Under the pieces are notes generated by a model. It was not told the origin of the DNA. It saw only the letters and a list, made by a program, of their open reading frames with translations, and ran no database searches. A DNA stretch of 9,894 nucleotides, from the NCBI GenBank assembly GCA_018333775.1, contig JAGXSO010000125.1, positions 1 through 9,894 on the forward strand, written 5' to 3'. Below, piece after piece: positions 1-8,134 of the stretch. This DNA comes from Truepera sp. GTDB lineage: Bacteria; Deinococcota; Deinococci; Deinococcales; Trueperaceae. Each line of letters begins with the position of its first letter. The stretch's first letter is position 1. The position numbers and the translations under genes are program-made.

Positions 1-690
1 GGCTGGCTCGGTACGCCGGTAGCGGCCACGGCGTTTATGATGAGCCGCGGGCCGGAGTCGTGGCACCCCAACCCGTTCTTCTTCTATCAGCCTGGCGGCG
101 GGCCGCTGCTGGATATGGCACCTTACTATCTGACGGCCATCATCAACCTCCTGGGTCCGGTGCGCCGGGTAGTCAGTATGGCCAGGCGCAGCTTTGAGAC
201 GCGGCGCGCAACCTCTAAGGAGCTCTACGGCACTATCATCCCGGTTGAGGTCGAAACCCACGTAGTAGGGGTGCTCGAGCACCAAGGTGGGGCCATCAGC
301 ACGCTGATCACTACCTTCGATGTGGCCGCCTCGGAGCTGCCGCGGCTGGAGGTCTACGGCAGCGAGGGGACCTTGAGCGCCCCCGACCCCAACACCTTCG
401 GTGGGCCGGTACGGCTGCGCCGCTGGGGTGCCGAGTCCTGGAGCGAGCTGCCGATCAGCCACGGCTACCGCACCGGCAACTGGCGCGGCCTGGGCGCCGC
501 CGATCTGGCCCAGGCCCTGCGCACGGGCCGCCCGCAGCGCGCCAGCGGCGACCTGGCCTATCACGTGCTGGAGGTGATGCTAGCCATCTTAGCGGCGGCC
601 CATAGCGGCCAGGCGCAGACCCTCACCAGCACCGTAGCTCGCCCCGCCCCCCTCCCCCTCGGCCTGTTGGAAGGAGAGCTTGATGACTAA
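1..690 (+). CDS. Gfo/Idh/MocA family oxidoreductase, C-terminal part (5' end outside window)
   Basis: The reading frame is open from base 1 to the TAA at 688-690, giving about 229 codons with no start, so the gene begins upstream of the window. The visible part is the alpha/beta C-terminal domain of the Gfo/Idh/MocA family. It contains the W-H-P-N-P segment, the G-G-G-P-L-L-D-M substrate-domain motif and the following P-Y-Y helix, then beta-sheet strands ending in helices. The N-terminal NAD(P)-binding Rossmann fold must lie upstream. Family members oxidise or reduce sugars, inositols or their glycosides in the cytoplasm, but the exact substrate cannot be told from this half. The stop overlaps the start of a sugar isomerase/epimerase, a common partner in sugar-catabolic operons, which implies translational coupling. 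The internal ATG pair at 37-42 is not a credible start because the conserved fold continues upstream of it. Family assignment is firm; substrate is unknown. Confidence 0.88.
   Translation, partial: GWLGTPVAATAFMMSRGPESWHPNPFFFYQPGGGPLLDMAPYYLTAIINLLGPVRRVVSMARRSFETRRATSKELYGTIIPVEVETHVVGVLEHQGGAISTLITTFDVAASELPRLEVYGSEGTLSAPDPNTFGGPVRLRRWGAESWSELPISHGYRTGNWRGLGAADLAQALRTGRPQRASGDLAYHVLEVMLAILAAAHSGQAQTLTSTVARPAPLPLGLLEGELDD
671..676 (+). promoter_or_regulatory. Shine-Dalgarno site of the sugar isomerase/epimerase gene
   Basis: AAGGAG lies 6 nt before the ATG at 683, inside the end of the preceding oxidoreductase gene. A TTG at 680 is in the same frame but would be only 3 nt away, so this site favours the ATG. 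Confidence 0.7.
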
Positions 691-1438
691 ACCCGGTATC
701 GCTTTGCAGCTTTACACCGTCCGCAATCTGGCTCACGATCTTGACGTGCTGCTAGGCGCAGTAGCGGCGGCAGGTTACCGCGCCGTGGAGACCGCCGGCG
801 ACTATGGCCAGGACCTAAGAAGTTGGCAAGAGCTGCTGTCTAAGCACGACCTCAGGGTAGTCTCCAGCCACGTCAGCCTGGAGGCCCTACGCACCGACCT
901 TAAACGTGCCATCGCCTTCCAGACCGCCCTGGGTAACCGCACCCTGGTAGTGCCGTGGCTGGCCGAGCGCCCTGGCAACGCCGCCGGGTGGCAGGCTTTG
1001 GGAAGCGAGCTAGCTGGTTTTGCTCAGCGCTGCCGCGAACACGGGACGACCCTCCTGTACCACAACCATGACTTTGAGATGGTTGAGATCGAAGGGCGGC
1101 TGGCCCTCGACTGGTTGCTCGAAGACCAGGCGCTGGGGCTCGAGCCTGACCTAGCCTGGATGGTGCGCGGCGGGCGCGACCCGCTGGCACTGCTTAAGCG
1201 CTTTGCCGGGCGCTGTCCGCGGGCGCACATCAAGGACATCGCCCCAGAGGGGCATAATCGCGACCAAGGCGGCTGGGCCGACGTAGGCTACGGCGTGATG
1301 GACTGGCCAGCGCTCATCCCGGCCACTATCGCCGCCGGCGCTGAGTGGCTGATTGTCGAGCATGACCAACCTAAAGACCCCCTGCTGACCGTCCGCCGCA
1401 GCTACCAATGGCTGACCGATGCTCTGACCCGCCTTTAG
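683..1438 (+). CDS. Sugar phosphate isomerase/epimerase (xylose isomerase-like TIM barrel)
   Basis: The 251-residue protein opens with the typical first strand [10 protein letters not shown] of the COG1082 / AP-endonuclease-2 family and spans one full TIM barrel. Conserved metal-site strands are visible: Y-H-N-H-D-F-E at residues 126-132, D-L-A-W near 153-156, H-I-K-D at 182-185, the [11 protein letters not shown] segment after it, and V-E-H-D around residue 226. The family uses a divalent metal to isomerise, epimerise or dehydrate sugars and keto-inositols. Which reaction occurs here is not visible. The start at ATG 683 is chosen because of the SD at 671-676; it gives an 8-bp overlap with the oxidoreductase gene, so the two probably act in one carbohydrate pathway. 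An IolE/Hyi-like or 3-ketosugar-related role is possible but unproven. The protein is soluble, with no signal peptide. Confidence 0.88.
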   Translation: MTKPGIALQLYTVRNLAHDLDVLLGAVAAAGYRAVETAGDYGQDLRSWQELLSKHDLRVVSSHVSLEALRTDLKRAIAFQTALGNRTLVVPWLAERPGNAAGWQALGSELAGFAQRCREHGTTLLYHNHDFEMVEIEGRLALDWLLEDQALGLEPDLAWMVRGGRDPLALLKRFAGRCPRAHIKDIAPEGHNRDQGGWADVGYGVMDWPALIPATIAAGAEWLIVEHDQPKDPLLTVRRSYQWLTDALTRL

Positions 1439-1440
1439 GG

Positions 1441-1446
1441 TAAAAT
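1441..1446 (+). promoter_or_regulatory. Candidate -10 element for the leucine-degradation operon
   Basis: TAAAAT matches five of six positions of the sigma-70 -10 consensus and stands out in GC-rich sequence just after the isomerase stop. No good -35 hexamer is seen 16-18 nt upstream (the region around 1417-1424 reads GATGCT or similar). The leader to the ivd SD would be only about 10-15 nt. It is the best promoter-like sequence before the operon, but the call is tentative; the operon may instead be read through from upstream. Confidence 0.25.
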
Positions 1447-1461
1447 GTCCCATTGCGCGGT

Positions 1462-1468
1462 GAGGAGG
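1462..1468 (+). promoter_or_regulatory. Shine-Dalgarno site of the isovaleryl-CoA dehydrogenase gene
   Basis: GAGGAGG lies 6 nt before the ATG at 1475. It decides against the in-frame ATG at 1445, which has no SD and would add ten residues (S-H-C-A-V-R-R-P-A...) unlike the family N-terminus. Confidence 0.75.
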
Positions 1469-1474
1469 CCAGCC

Positions 1475-2656
1475 ATGCCCATCCCGAACCTCGACTACCA
1501 GCTCGGCGAGACCATCAGAGCGTTGCGCGACACGCTGCGCAACTTTTGTGCCGCTGAGATCGCGCCGCGTGCGGCGGAGATCGACCGCACCAACGAGTTC
1601 CCCACCGACCTCTGGAAGAAGCTCGGCGACCTCGGCGCGCACGGCATAACGGTTGGGGAGGAGTATGGCGGTACCGGCATGGGCTACCTGGCCCACATCG
1701 TCGCGATGGAGGAGATCTCGCGCGCGTCGGCCTCGGTGGGCCTCTCCTACGCCGCGCACTCCAACCTGTGCATCGACCAGATCCGCCGCTACGGCACTAA
1801 GGCGCAGCAGCAGAAGTATCTGCCCAAGCTGATCGCGGGCGAGCACGTGGGGGCACTGGCCATAAGCGAACCTGAAGCCGGCTCCGACGTGATGTCGATG
1901 AAGCTGCGAGCTGAGCGCCGGGGTGGCCGCTTCATCCTCAATGGCACCAAGATGTGGATCACCAACGGTGGGGATGCTGACACGCTGGTGGTGTATGCCA
2001 AGACCGATCCCGCAGCCGGGCGGCGCGGCATCACCGCCTTCGTCATTGAGAGAGAGATGCAGGGTTTTTCTCACGGCACTCACCTCGACAAGCTCGGTAT
2101 GCGCGGCTCAAATACCTACCCACTGTTCTTCGACGATGTCGAGGTGCCGGTGGAGAACGTGCTCGGCGGCGAGGCCAACATCGGCCGCGGCGTGCAGGTG
2201 CTAATGAGCGGGCTGGATTACGAGCGCGCGGTGCTCTCGGGCGGGCCGCTAGGGATCATGGCGGCCTGTCTGGAAGCGGTGCTGCCCTACCTGCACGAGC
2301 GCAAGCAGTTCAATCAGCCGATCGGCGAGTTCCAGCTGATGCAGGGCAAGTTGGCCGACATGTATACCACCTGGAGCGCCTGCCGCGCCTACGCCTATGC
2401 GGTGGGGCGGGCTTTTGACCAGATCAGCCACCCCCGGACGCTGCGCAAGGATGCCGCCGGCGTACTCCTCTACACCGCCGAGAAGGCGACCTGGCTGGCC
2501 GGCCAGGCGATCCAGGCGCTGGGCGGCGTCGGTTATACCAACGAGTATCCGGTCGGCCGCCTGTGGCGCGACGCCAAGCTCTACGAAATCGGCGCTGGCA
2601 CCAGCGAGATCCGCCGTATGTTGATCGGCCGTGAGCTGTTCACCGAGACGGGGTAG
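1475..2656 (+). CDS. ivd: Isovaleryl-CoA dehydrogenase
   Basis: This FAD enzyme of the acyl-CoA dehydrogenase family oxidises isovaleryl-CoA to 3-methylcrotonyl-CoA in leucine breakdown and passes electrons to ETF. The 393-residue length is normal. The N-terminal helical domain has the family segment [14 protein letters not shown]; the middle beta domain has [10 protein letters not shown] and M-W-I-T-N-G; the C-terminal helical domain has Q-A-L-G-G-V-G-Y and G-A-G-T-S-E-I-R-R. The catalytic base appears as Glu250 in [14 protein letters not shown], the position used by isovaleryl-CoA dehydrogenases. The usual MCAD-type glutamate position near the C-terminus is Gly, as expected for IVD. The start is set by the SD at 1462-1468. 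It heads a five-gene operon containing every later step of the pathway, which supports the specific assignment over a generic short-chain dehydrogenase. Confidence 0.93.
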   Translation: MPIPNLDYQLGETIRALRDTLRNFCAAEIAPRAAEIDRTNEFPTDLWKKLGDLGAHGITVGEEYGGTGMGYLAHIVAMEEISRASASVGLSYAAHSNLCIDQIRRYGTKAQQQKYLPKLIAGEHVGALAISEPEAGSDVMSMKLRAERRGGRFILNGTKMWITNGGDADTLVVYAKTDPAAGRRGITAFVIEREMQGFSHGTHLDKLGMRGSNTYPLFFDDVEVPVENVLGGEANIGRGVQVLMSGLDYERAVLSGGPLGIMAACLEAVLPYLHERKQFNQPIGEFQLMQGKLADMYTTWSACRAYAYAVGRAFDQISHPRTLRKDAAGVLLYTAEKATWLAGQAIQALGGVGYTNEYPVGRLWRDAKLYEIGAGTSEIRRMLIGRELFTETG

Positions 2657-2668
2657 GCGGCGGCTGGT

Positions 2669-4276
2669 ATGAGCGTCATCAAGTCGGGCATCAACCCCAA
2701 GAGCGCCGAGTTCCAGGCCAACGCCGCGGCCCTGCGCGCCCTAGTGGCCGACCTGCGCGACAAGGTGGCGGCGGTGGCGCTGGGCGGCGGCGAGGCAGCA
2801 CGCGAAAAACACACCGCCCGCGGCAAGCTTCTGCCGCGCGACCGGGTCAACCACCTGCTAGACCCAGGCACCCCCTTTCTCGAGGTCGGGCAGCTCGCCG
2901 CCTGGGGCATGTACGACAACGACGCGCCTTCGGCCGGCCTCATCACCGGCATCGGGCGGGTGCAGGGTGTCGAGTGCGTGATTGTGGCCAACGACGCCAC
3001 AGTAAAGGGCGGCACCTACTACCCGATGACGGTGAAAAAGCATCTACGCGCCCAGGAGATCGCGAGCGAGAACAACCTGCCCTGCATCTATCTGGTCGAC
3101 TCGGGTGGGGCCTTCCTGCCCAAGCAGGACGAGGTCTTCCCCGACCGCGAGCATTTCGGCCGCATCTTTTACAACCAGGCCAACCTCTCCGCGCGCGGCA
3201 TCCCGCAGATCGCGGTGGTGATGGGCTCGTGCACCGCGGGTGGCGCCTATGTGCCGGCGATGAGCGACGAGGCCATCATCGTCAAGAACCAGGGCACCAT
3301 CTTCCTCGGCGGCCCGCCGCTGGTGAAGGCGGCGACCGGTGAGGTGGCGTCGGCCGAGGAGCTGGGCGGCGGCGACGTGCATACCCGCCTCTCGGGCGTC
3401 GCCGATCATCTCGCTGAGAGCGACAGTCACGCCCTCTACCTAGCACGGCGGATCGTCGCTAACCTGAACCGGATCAAGCCGGTCAACATAGCGCTCGGAA
3501 CCGGAGAAGAGCCGCTTTACGATCCAGCGGAGATCTACGGGATCATCCCCACCGACACCAGGAAATCGTATGACGTGCGCGAGGTGATTGCGCGCCTGGC
3601 CGATGGTTCACGCTTCGACGAGTTCAAAGCGCGTTACGGCACCACGCTAGTGACCGGCTTCGCTCAACTTTACGGCTATCCGGTAGGGATTGTTGCCAAT
3701 AACGGCATCCTCTTCAGCGAGTCGGCGCAGAAGGGCGCGCACTTCATCGAGCTCTGTGCCCAGCGCAGCATCCCGCTGCTGTTTCTGCAAAATATCACCG
3801 GCTTCATGGTCGGCCGCAAGTATGAGAACACCGGCATCGCCAAAGATGGCGCCAAGATGGTGACTGCGGTCGCCACCGCGCAGGTGCCCAAGCTGACGAT
3901 GATCATCGGTGGCTCCTTCGGTGCCGGCAACTACGCCATGTGCGGGCGTGCCTACTCACCCCGCTTCCTGTGGCTGTGGCCCAACGCGCGCATCTCGGTA
4001 ATGGGCGGCGAACAGGCAGCGAGTGTGCTGGCGACCGTGCGCCGCGACAGCCTCGAGGCCAAGGGCGGCAGCTGGAGCAAGGAGGACGAAGAGGACTTCA
4101 AGGTGCCCATCCGCCAACAGTATGAGCTCCAGGGTCACCCCTACTACGCTACCGCGCGCCTGTGGGACGACGGCGTGGTCGATCCGGCGCAGAGCCGGCG
4201 GGTGCTAGGGCTATCGCTCGCGGCAGCACTCAATGCCCCCATACCCCAGACCCGCTTTGGCGTGTTCCGCATGTGA
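2669..4276 (+). CDS. mccB: 3-methylcrotonyl-CoA carboxylase, beta (carboxyltransferase) subunit
   Basis: The 535-residue protein has the length and both crotonase-like lobes of the acyl-CoA carboxylase beta family. Visible motifs are the N-terminal [10 protein letters not shown], the first-lobe G-S-C-T-A-G-G-A-Y at residues 186-194 followed by V-P-A-M-S-D-E, and the second-lobe [11 protein letters not shown] at 414-424 followed by the R-F-L-W-L-W-P segment. These lobes bind acyl-CoA and carboxybiotin respectively. The P-A-M-S-D-E variant and the V-D-S-G-G-A-F-L-P segment fit methylcrotonyl-CoA carboxylase rather than propionyl-CoA carboxylase. It transfers carboxyl from biotin on the alpha subunit to 3-methylcrotonyl-CoA, giving 3-methylglutaconyl-CoA. 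It starts 12 nt after ivd with only a weak G-rich SD (2657-2667), so translational coupling is likely. A geranyl-CoA carboxylase role is possible from family similarity, but the ivd, hydratase and lyase neighbours favour leucine degradation. Confidence 0.93.
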   Translation: MSVIKSGINPKSAEFQANAAALRALVADLRDKVAAVALGGGEAAREKHTARGKLLPRDRVNHLLDPGTPFLEVGQLAAWGMYDNDAPSAGLITGIGRVQGVECVIVANDATVKGGTYYPMTVKKHLRAQEIASENNLPCIYLVDSGGAFLPKQDEVFPDREHFGRIFYNQANLSARGIPQIAVVMGSCTAGGAYVPAMSDEAIIVKNQGTIFLGGPPLVKAATGEVASAEELGGGDVHTRLSGVADHLAESDSHALYLARRIVANLNRIKPVNIALGTGEEPLYDPAEIYGIIPTDTRKSYDVREVIARLADGSRFDEFKARYGTTLVTGFAQLYGYPVGIVANNGILFSESAQKGAHFIELCAQRSIPLLFLQNITGFMVGRKYENTGIAKDGAKMVTAVATAQVPKLTMIIGGSFGAGNYAMCGRAYSPRFLWLWPNARISVMGGEQAASVLATVRRDSLEAKGGSWSKEDEEDFKVPIRQQYELQGHPYYATARLWDDGVVDPAQSRRVLGLSLAAALNAPIPQTRFGVFRM

Positions 4277-4282
4277 CGCGCC

Positions 4283-4304
4283 AAGGAGACAATAAGGAGA
4301 CAAT
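4283..4304 (+). repeat. Tandem 11-bp direct repeat carrying two Shine-Dalgarno copies before the hydratase gene
   Basis: AAGGAGACAAT occurs twice back to back (4283-4293 and 4294-4304) with no mismatch. Each copy holds AAGGAG. The second copy is 8 nt before the GTG at 4308, an ideal spacing; the first copy is 19 nt away, too far to act on that start. The repeat's last AT plus the next G forms an ATG at 4303 that is out of frame with the gene. It probably arose by slippage or local duplication. Confidence 0.9.
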
Positions 4305-4307
4305 GTC

Positions 4308-5096
4308 GTGTACCGAACACTGGAACTTGAACGGGCCGGTGCCGTGGCCACCGTTTGGCTGAACCGCCCTGCGGTGCACAACGCCTTCAACGCCGAGCTG
4401 ATTGCTGAGCTCAGCGCTGTTTTCGGCGACCTTGGTAACGACGAGTCGGTGCGGGTGATGGTGCTTGCCGGACGGGGCGAGAGCTTTTCGGCCGGGGCCG
4501 ACCTCAACTGGATGAAGGCCGCGGCCGCGGCTAGTATGGCGGAGAACCGCGAGGACGCGCGGCGGCTGGCAGAGATGCTGCGGCGGCTGGCCGAGCTGGA
4601 TAGGCCCACCATCGCCAGGGTGCATGGCGCGGCGCTAGGGGGCGGGATGGGACTGGCCGCGGCTTGCGACATCTGCGTAGCCTCCGAGAAGGCAAGCTTC
4701 GCGGCCCCGGAGGTCAAGGTCGGGATCATCCCGGCGACTATCAGCCCTTATGTGATCCGGGCCATCGGGGAGCGGCAGGCTTACCGCTACTTCCAGACGG
4801 CGGAACGGATTTCTGCCGCGCGGGCCGGGGAGCTCGGGCTGGCGCATGAGGTCGTCGGTGAGAACGTGCTCGATGCCAAGGTAGGCGACATCGTGGCGGC
4901 GCTGCTGCAGGGTGGGCCTAAGGCGCAGGCTGCGCTAAAGGAGCTGCTACGCGCTGTAGCGAATCGTCCGGTGGATGACGAGGTGATCGAGGACACCGCG
5001 CGGCGTATCGCTGCACTGCGCGCCACGCCCGAGGCGAAGGAAGGCTTAGACGCCTTTCTTGCCAAGCGCCCGGCAGCCTGGGTGCCGCAGCGCTAA
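4308..5096 (+). CDS. liuC: 3-methylglutaconyl-CoA hydratase (enoyl-CoA hydratase family)
   Basis: This 262-residue crotonase-fold protein probably hydrates 3-methylglutaconyl-CoA to HMG-CoA, the step between the carboxylase and the lyase encoded around it. The oxyanion-hole segments are visible: A-G-A-D-L-N-W-M at residues 62-69 and the G-G-G-M-G-L-A-A-A-C-D-I stretch from 111. A-D-L-N-W-M and P-A-T-I-S-P-Y-V-I are hallmarks I associate with the LiuC group. One of the two glutamates used by classical enoyl-CoA hydratases is Gly here (115), which I recall as normal for LiuC; the second is retained as Glu135 in A-P-E-V. The start is GTG at 4308, chosen because it begins the family N-terminus (Y-R-T-L-E-L) and sits 8 nt after AAGGAG. 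An ATG 5 nt upstream is out of frame. It lies 31 nt after mccB and 19 nt before mccA. A generic enoyl-CoA hydratase is the alternative. Confidence 0.88.
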   Translation: MYRTLELERAGAVATVWLNRPAVHNAFNAELIAELSAVFGDLGNDESVRVMVLAGRGESFSAGADLNWMKAAAAASMAENREDARRLAEMLRRLAELDRPTIARVHGAALGGGMGLAAACDICVASEKASFAAPEVKVGIIPATISPYVIRAIGERQAYRYFQTAERISAARAGELGLAHEVVGENVLDAKVGDIVAALLQGGPKAQAALKELLRAVANRPVDDEVIEDTARRIAALRATPEAKEGLDAFLAKRPAAWVPQR

Positions 5097-5103
5097 GCCG
5101 GAA

Positions 5104-5110
5104 AGGGAGG
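5104..5110 (+). promoter_or_regulatory. Shine-Dalgarno site of the carboxylase alpha-subunit gene
   Basis: AGGGAGG ends 5 nt before the ATG at 5116. It excludes an upstream in-frame start at 5059, which lies inside the hydratase gene and would add a 19-residue tail foreign to the biotin carboxylase family. Confidence 0.75.
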
Positions 5111-5115
5111 GCCCG

Positions 5116-7116
5116 ATGTTTGACAAGATCCTCATCGCCAACCGCGGTGAAATCGCCTGCCGCATCATCAAGACCGCCCGCCGCCTGGCCATTAGGACGG
5201 TGGCTGTCTATTCCGAGGCCGACGCCCATGCTCTTCACGTCCGCCTCGCTGATGAGGCTGTCCTCATCGGCCCGGCTGCCGCCCGCGAGAGCTATCTCGC
5301 GAGCGAGCGCATTATCACTGCGGCCAAGGTCACCGGGGCTCAAGCGATCCATCCCGGCTACGGCTTCCTGGCCGAGAACGAGACCTTCTGCCGCGCCTGC
5401 CAGGAGGCTGGAATCGTCTTCATCGGCCCGCCGGCGGCTGCGATCCGCGCTATGGGCTCAAAGTCGGAGGCGAAGCAGTTGATGGCGGCGATCGGCGTGC
5501 CCATCGCTCCCGGCTACCACGGCGATGACCAGGACCCGGCGCGGCTCAGGAGGGAGGCCGACGCCATCGGCTACCCGGTGCTGATCAAGGCCGCCGCGGG
5601 CGGCGGCGGCAAGGGCATGCGGCTCGTCATGAAGCCTGAGGACTTCGCCGACGCGCTCACCTCCTGTCAGCGCGAGGCGGCCTCCTCCTTCGGCAACGAC
5701 CAGGTGCTGCTCGAGCAGTACATCACCCGCCCGCGCCACCTCGAGATCCAAGTCTTTAGCGATACCCACGGCAACTACCTCCACCTCTTCGAGCGCGACT
5801 GCTCGGTGCAGCGCCGCTATCAGAAAGTGCTGGAGGAAGCACCAGCGATCGGGATGACGCCTAAGCGCCGTGCGGCGATGGGCAAGGCGGCGGTGGAGGC
5901 CGCCAAGGCGGTGGGTTACGTGGGCGCCGGCACAGTGGAGTTTATCGCCACTCAGGAGGGCTCATTTTACTTCATGGAGATGAACACCCGCCTGCAGGTA
6001 GAGCACCCGGTCACCGAGATGATCACCGGCCTCGATCTGGTGGAATGGCAGCTGCGGGTGGCCGCCGGCGAGCCGCTGCCGCTTACCCAAGAGCAGCTGC
6101 CGCTCCGCGGCCATGCGCTGGAAGCGCGCATCTATGCCGAGGATCCGGCTAGGGGTTTTCTACCCGCCACCGGCAAGCTCATCTACCTCGCCCCCCCCGC
6201 TGAGAGCCTACACGTGCGAGTCGATGCCGGCGTGGAGGAGGGTGACGAGATCAGCCCGTACTACGACCCGCTGATCGCCAAGCTGATTGTGTGGGACGAG
6301 AACCGTGACCGGGCGCGGGCGCGGCTGCGGCAAGCGCTGGCCGAATACCGGGTCGTCGGTGTGGCCAACAACATCGAGTTTCTATCGCGGCTCATCGCAG
6401 CTCCCGCCTTCGCCAGCGCCGACCTCGACACCGGGCTGATCGAGCGCGAGCAGGCCTACCTGTTCCCGGCCAGGGCCGAAACGCCGCTCGCAGTGTGGCA
6501 GGTCGCCGCGCTGGCCGAACTGCTGCGCGAGCGAGCGGCCGTGTCGGCACGATGCGGCGAGGCTCGGCTGTCGCCGTGGCACGGGCGCGACGGCTGGTGG
6601 CTTAACGTCAGCGCGCAGCGCAACCTGCTGTTCCGCCTGGGCGAGGTGCAGAAAACGGTTGGGGTTGTCTACCGCAACGAGGGGTACCTGCTAATGCTCG
6701 ACGGGCACTCGGCTGAGGCGCGCGGCGAGCTCGCTGCGCGCGGGTTGCTGCGCGCCGAGCTAGACGGTCGGCGCCTGAACGCCACCGTGATAGTGGCGGG
6801 TGAGCAGCGGCATATCTTCCTGTACGGGCGCGCATGGCAGCTCGTGAGCGTCGATCCGCTGTATCACGAGGGCGCGGGCGGCGGCGCGGAGGGCGGCTTG
6901 CGCGCGCCGATGCCGGGCAAGATCATCGCGCTTATTGCCACCGCCGGAGCGAAGGTCGCTAAGGGTGCGCCACTGCTCATTATCGAGGCCATGAAGATGG
7001 AACATATCATCGTTGCTCCGACCGACGGCGTAGTCAGGGCCTTCCGCTTCGCGGTGGGCGACCAGGTGGATGACGGCGCCGAGATCGTTGAGCTCGAGGC
7101 GGTCCGCACCGCATGA
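5116..7116 (+). CDS. mccA: 3-methylcrotonyl-CoA carboxylase, alpha (biotin carboxylase/biotin carrier) subunit
   Basis: The 666-residue protein carboxylates its own biotin using ATP and bicarbonate and hands the carboxyl group to MccB. It begins with the biotin carboxylase N-domain (F-D-K-I-L-I-A-N-R-G-E-I-A). It then shows the ATP-grasp glycine loop K-A-A-A-G-G-G-G-K-G-M at 158-168 and the active-site E-M-N-T-R-L-Q-V-E-H at 288-297, with Glu288, Asn290 and Arg292 matching the E. coli AccC positions. The biotin carboxylase part runs to about residue 450. A less conserved linker/BT region follows to about 590, then the biotin carrier domain with E-A-M-K-M-E-H, where Lys627 is the biotin attachment site. 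Size and fused architecture match MccA rather than stand-alone AccC. It is separated from mccB by the hydratase gene. Its TGA overlaps the next ATG as ATGA. A propionyl-CoA or geranyl-CoA carboxylase subunit is less likely from context. Confidence 0.94.
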   Translation: MFDKILIANRGEIACRIIKTARRLAIRTVAVYSEADAHALHVRLADEAVLIGPAAARESYLASERIITAAKVTGAQAIHPGYGFLAENETFCRACQEAGIVFIGPPAAAIRAMGSKSEAKQLMAAIGVPIAPGYHGDDQDPARLRREADAIGYPVLIKAAAGGGGKGMRLVMKPEDFADALTSCQREAASSFGNDQVLLEQYITRPRHLEIQVFSDTHGNYLHLFERDCSVQRRYQKVLEEAPAIGMTPKRRAAMGKAAVEAAKAVGYVGAGTVEFIATQEGSFYFMEMNTRLQVEHPVTEMITGLDLVEWQLRVAAGEPLPLTQEQLPLRGHALEARIYAEDPARGFLPATGKLIYLAPPAESLHVRVDAGVEEGDEISPYYDPLIAKLIVWDENRDRARARLRQALAEYRVVGVANNIEFLSRLIAAPAFASADLDTGLIEREQAYLFPARAETPLAVWQVAALAELLRERAAVSARCGEARLSPWHGRDGWWLNVSAQRNLLFRLGEVQKTVGVVYRNEGYLLMLDGHSAEARGELAARGLLRAELDGRRLNATVIVAGEQRHIFLYGRAWQLVSVDPLYHEGAGGGAEGGLRAPMPGKIIALIATAGAKVAKGAPLLIIEAMKMEHIIVAPTDGVVRAFRFAVGDQVDDGAEIVELEAVRTA

Positions 7117-8054
7117 GGAGCGACGCCGGGAAGCTACCCAGCCGGGTGAAGATCATCGAGGTCGGCCCGCGCGACGGGTTACAGAACGAGAAGCAGTTGC
7201 TGCCAACCGACACCAAGGTCGAGCTCATCGCGCGCCTGGGTGCGGTGGGCCTCACGGCAATCGAGGCTACCTCGTTTGTATCGCCCCAGTGGGTGCCGCA
7301 GATGGGCGACGCGGCTGCGGTGATGGCGCGGATCGAGCGTCTGCCGGGCGTGGCCTATCCGGTGCTGACCCCCAACCTCAAGGGCTTCGAGGCGGCGCTT
7401 GCCGTCGGCGCCACCGAGGTGGCGGTCTTCGCCGCGGCCTCCGAATCCTTCAGCCGCAAGAACATCAACTGCTCGATTGCTGAATCATTGGCACGCTTCG
7501 AGGCGGTGACCGCAGCTGCGCACGAGGCCGGGGTGAGGGTACGCGGCTACGTCTCGTGTGTGGTCGGCTGCCCGTACGAGGGCGCTATTGCACCCGAAGC
7601 CGTCGCGGCTGTGGCGGCGACGCTCCACGACCTGGGCTGCTACGAGATCAGCCTCGGCGACACCATCGGCGTGGGCACCCCGCTCACCGTACAGCGCGTG
7701 CTCGAAGCAGTAATGAAGCGCCTGCCGGTAGAGCGGCTCGCCGGCCATTATCACGATACCTACGGCATGGCTGTGGCCAATATCTGGGCCTCGCTAGAGA
7801 TGGGCGTGGCGGTATTCGACGCCTCGGTCGCCGGGCTGGGCGGCTGCCCCTACGCGGCCACCTCCTCGGGCAACGTTGCTACCGAGGAGGTGGTGTGGCT
7901 GCTGCACGGGCTCGGTATCGAGACTGGCGTCGCCCTCGAGCCGCTGGTCGACTGCGCCGTTTGGGTAAGCGCCGAACTCGGCCGCCCTCCCGCCTCCCGC
8001 GTGGCCCGCGCGATCATGGCACAGCGCGTAGCAGCGCAACGACCACCGTGTTGA
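7113..8054 (+). CDS. mvaB: Hydroxymethylglutaryl-CoA lyase
   Basis: This DRE-TIM metallolyase cleaves HMG-CoA to acetyl-CoA and acetoacetate, the last step of the leucine route encoded here; liuE is a synonym. The 313-residue protein carries V-G-P-R-D-G-L-Q-N-E at residues 17-26 (catalytic Arg20, metal ligand Asp21), the G-C-P-Y-E-G loop, H-Y-H-D-T-Y-G with metal-ligand histidines 212 and 214, and the signature loop G-L-G-G-C-P-Y with catalytic Cys245 and metal ligand Asn254. The signature is slightly atypical: C-P-Y-A-A-T-S-S-G-N replaces the usual C-P-Y-A-x-G-A-S/T-G-N. Its ATG overlaps the mccA stop (ATGA) and a weaker SD-like GAGGCGG lies at 7096-7102, so it is translationally coupled. 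A GTG at codon 12 is a less likely start. No organelle-type leader or lipid anchor is seen; the protein is cytoplasmic. Confidence 0.94.
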   Translation: MRSDAGKLPSRVKIIEVGPRDGLQNEKQLLPTDTKVELIARLGAVGLTAIEATSFVSPQWVPQMGDAAAVMARIERLPGVAYPVLTPNLKGFEAALAVGATEVAVFAAASESFSRKNINCSIAESLARFEAVTAAAHEAGVRVRGYVSCVVGCPYEGAIAPEAVAAVAATLHDLGCYEISLGDTIGVGTPLTVQRVLEAVMKRLPVERLAGHYHDTYGMAVANIWASLEMGVAVFDASVAGLGGCPYAATSSGNVATEEVVWLLHGLGIETGVALEPLVDCAVWVSAELGRPPASRVARAIMAQRVAAQRPPC

Positions 8055-8108
8055 AGCCCGCCCCAGAGGCATACGACAAAATCCTGAGCACTGCTAAACA
8101 GTAGTTCC

Positions 8109-8134
8109 GGCCCAACTGTGCTAAGCTTTGGGCC
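8109..8134 (+). promoter_or_regulatory. Inverted repeat (hairpin) immediately before the tatA ribosome binding site
   Basis: GGCCCAA at 8109-8115 is perfectly complementary to TTGGGCC at 8128-8134, with a 12-nt loop. The stem ends one base before the AGGAGG of tatA. There is no T-run after it, so it is not a standard intrinsic terminator; it could be a transcript 3'-end stabiliser for the liu operon, a weak terminator, or a modulator of tatA initiation. Confidence 0.5.

Noticed and set aside
1445..1474. Upstream in-frame ATG for isovaleryl-CoA dehydrogenase
   Set aside because: No SD before it, it overlaps the candidate -10, and the added ten residues do not resemble the family; ATG 1475 has GAGGAGG at 6 nt.
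1151..2083. 310-residue open frame on the minus strand opposite the isomerase end and ivd
   Set aside because: It is antisense to strongly conserved genes, shows no recognisable domain, has skewed composition typical of a GC-rich shadow frame, and has no SD or promoter evidence.
3044..3430. 128-residue open frame on the minus strand inside mccB
   Set aside because: Shadow of the conserved carboxyltransferase gene; no motif or initiation signal of its own.
5059..5115. Upstream in-frame start for the carboxylase alpha subunit
   Set aside because: It lies within the hydratase coding sequence and adds residues before the universal biotin carboxylase N-terminus; ATG 5116 has a strong SD.
8109..8134. 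Intrinsic terminator for the leucine operon
   Set aside because: The stem is only 7 bp and is followed by the AGGAGG of tatA rather than a T-run, so I list it only as an inverted repeat of unknown role.
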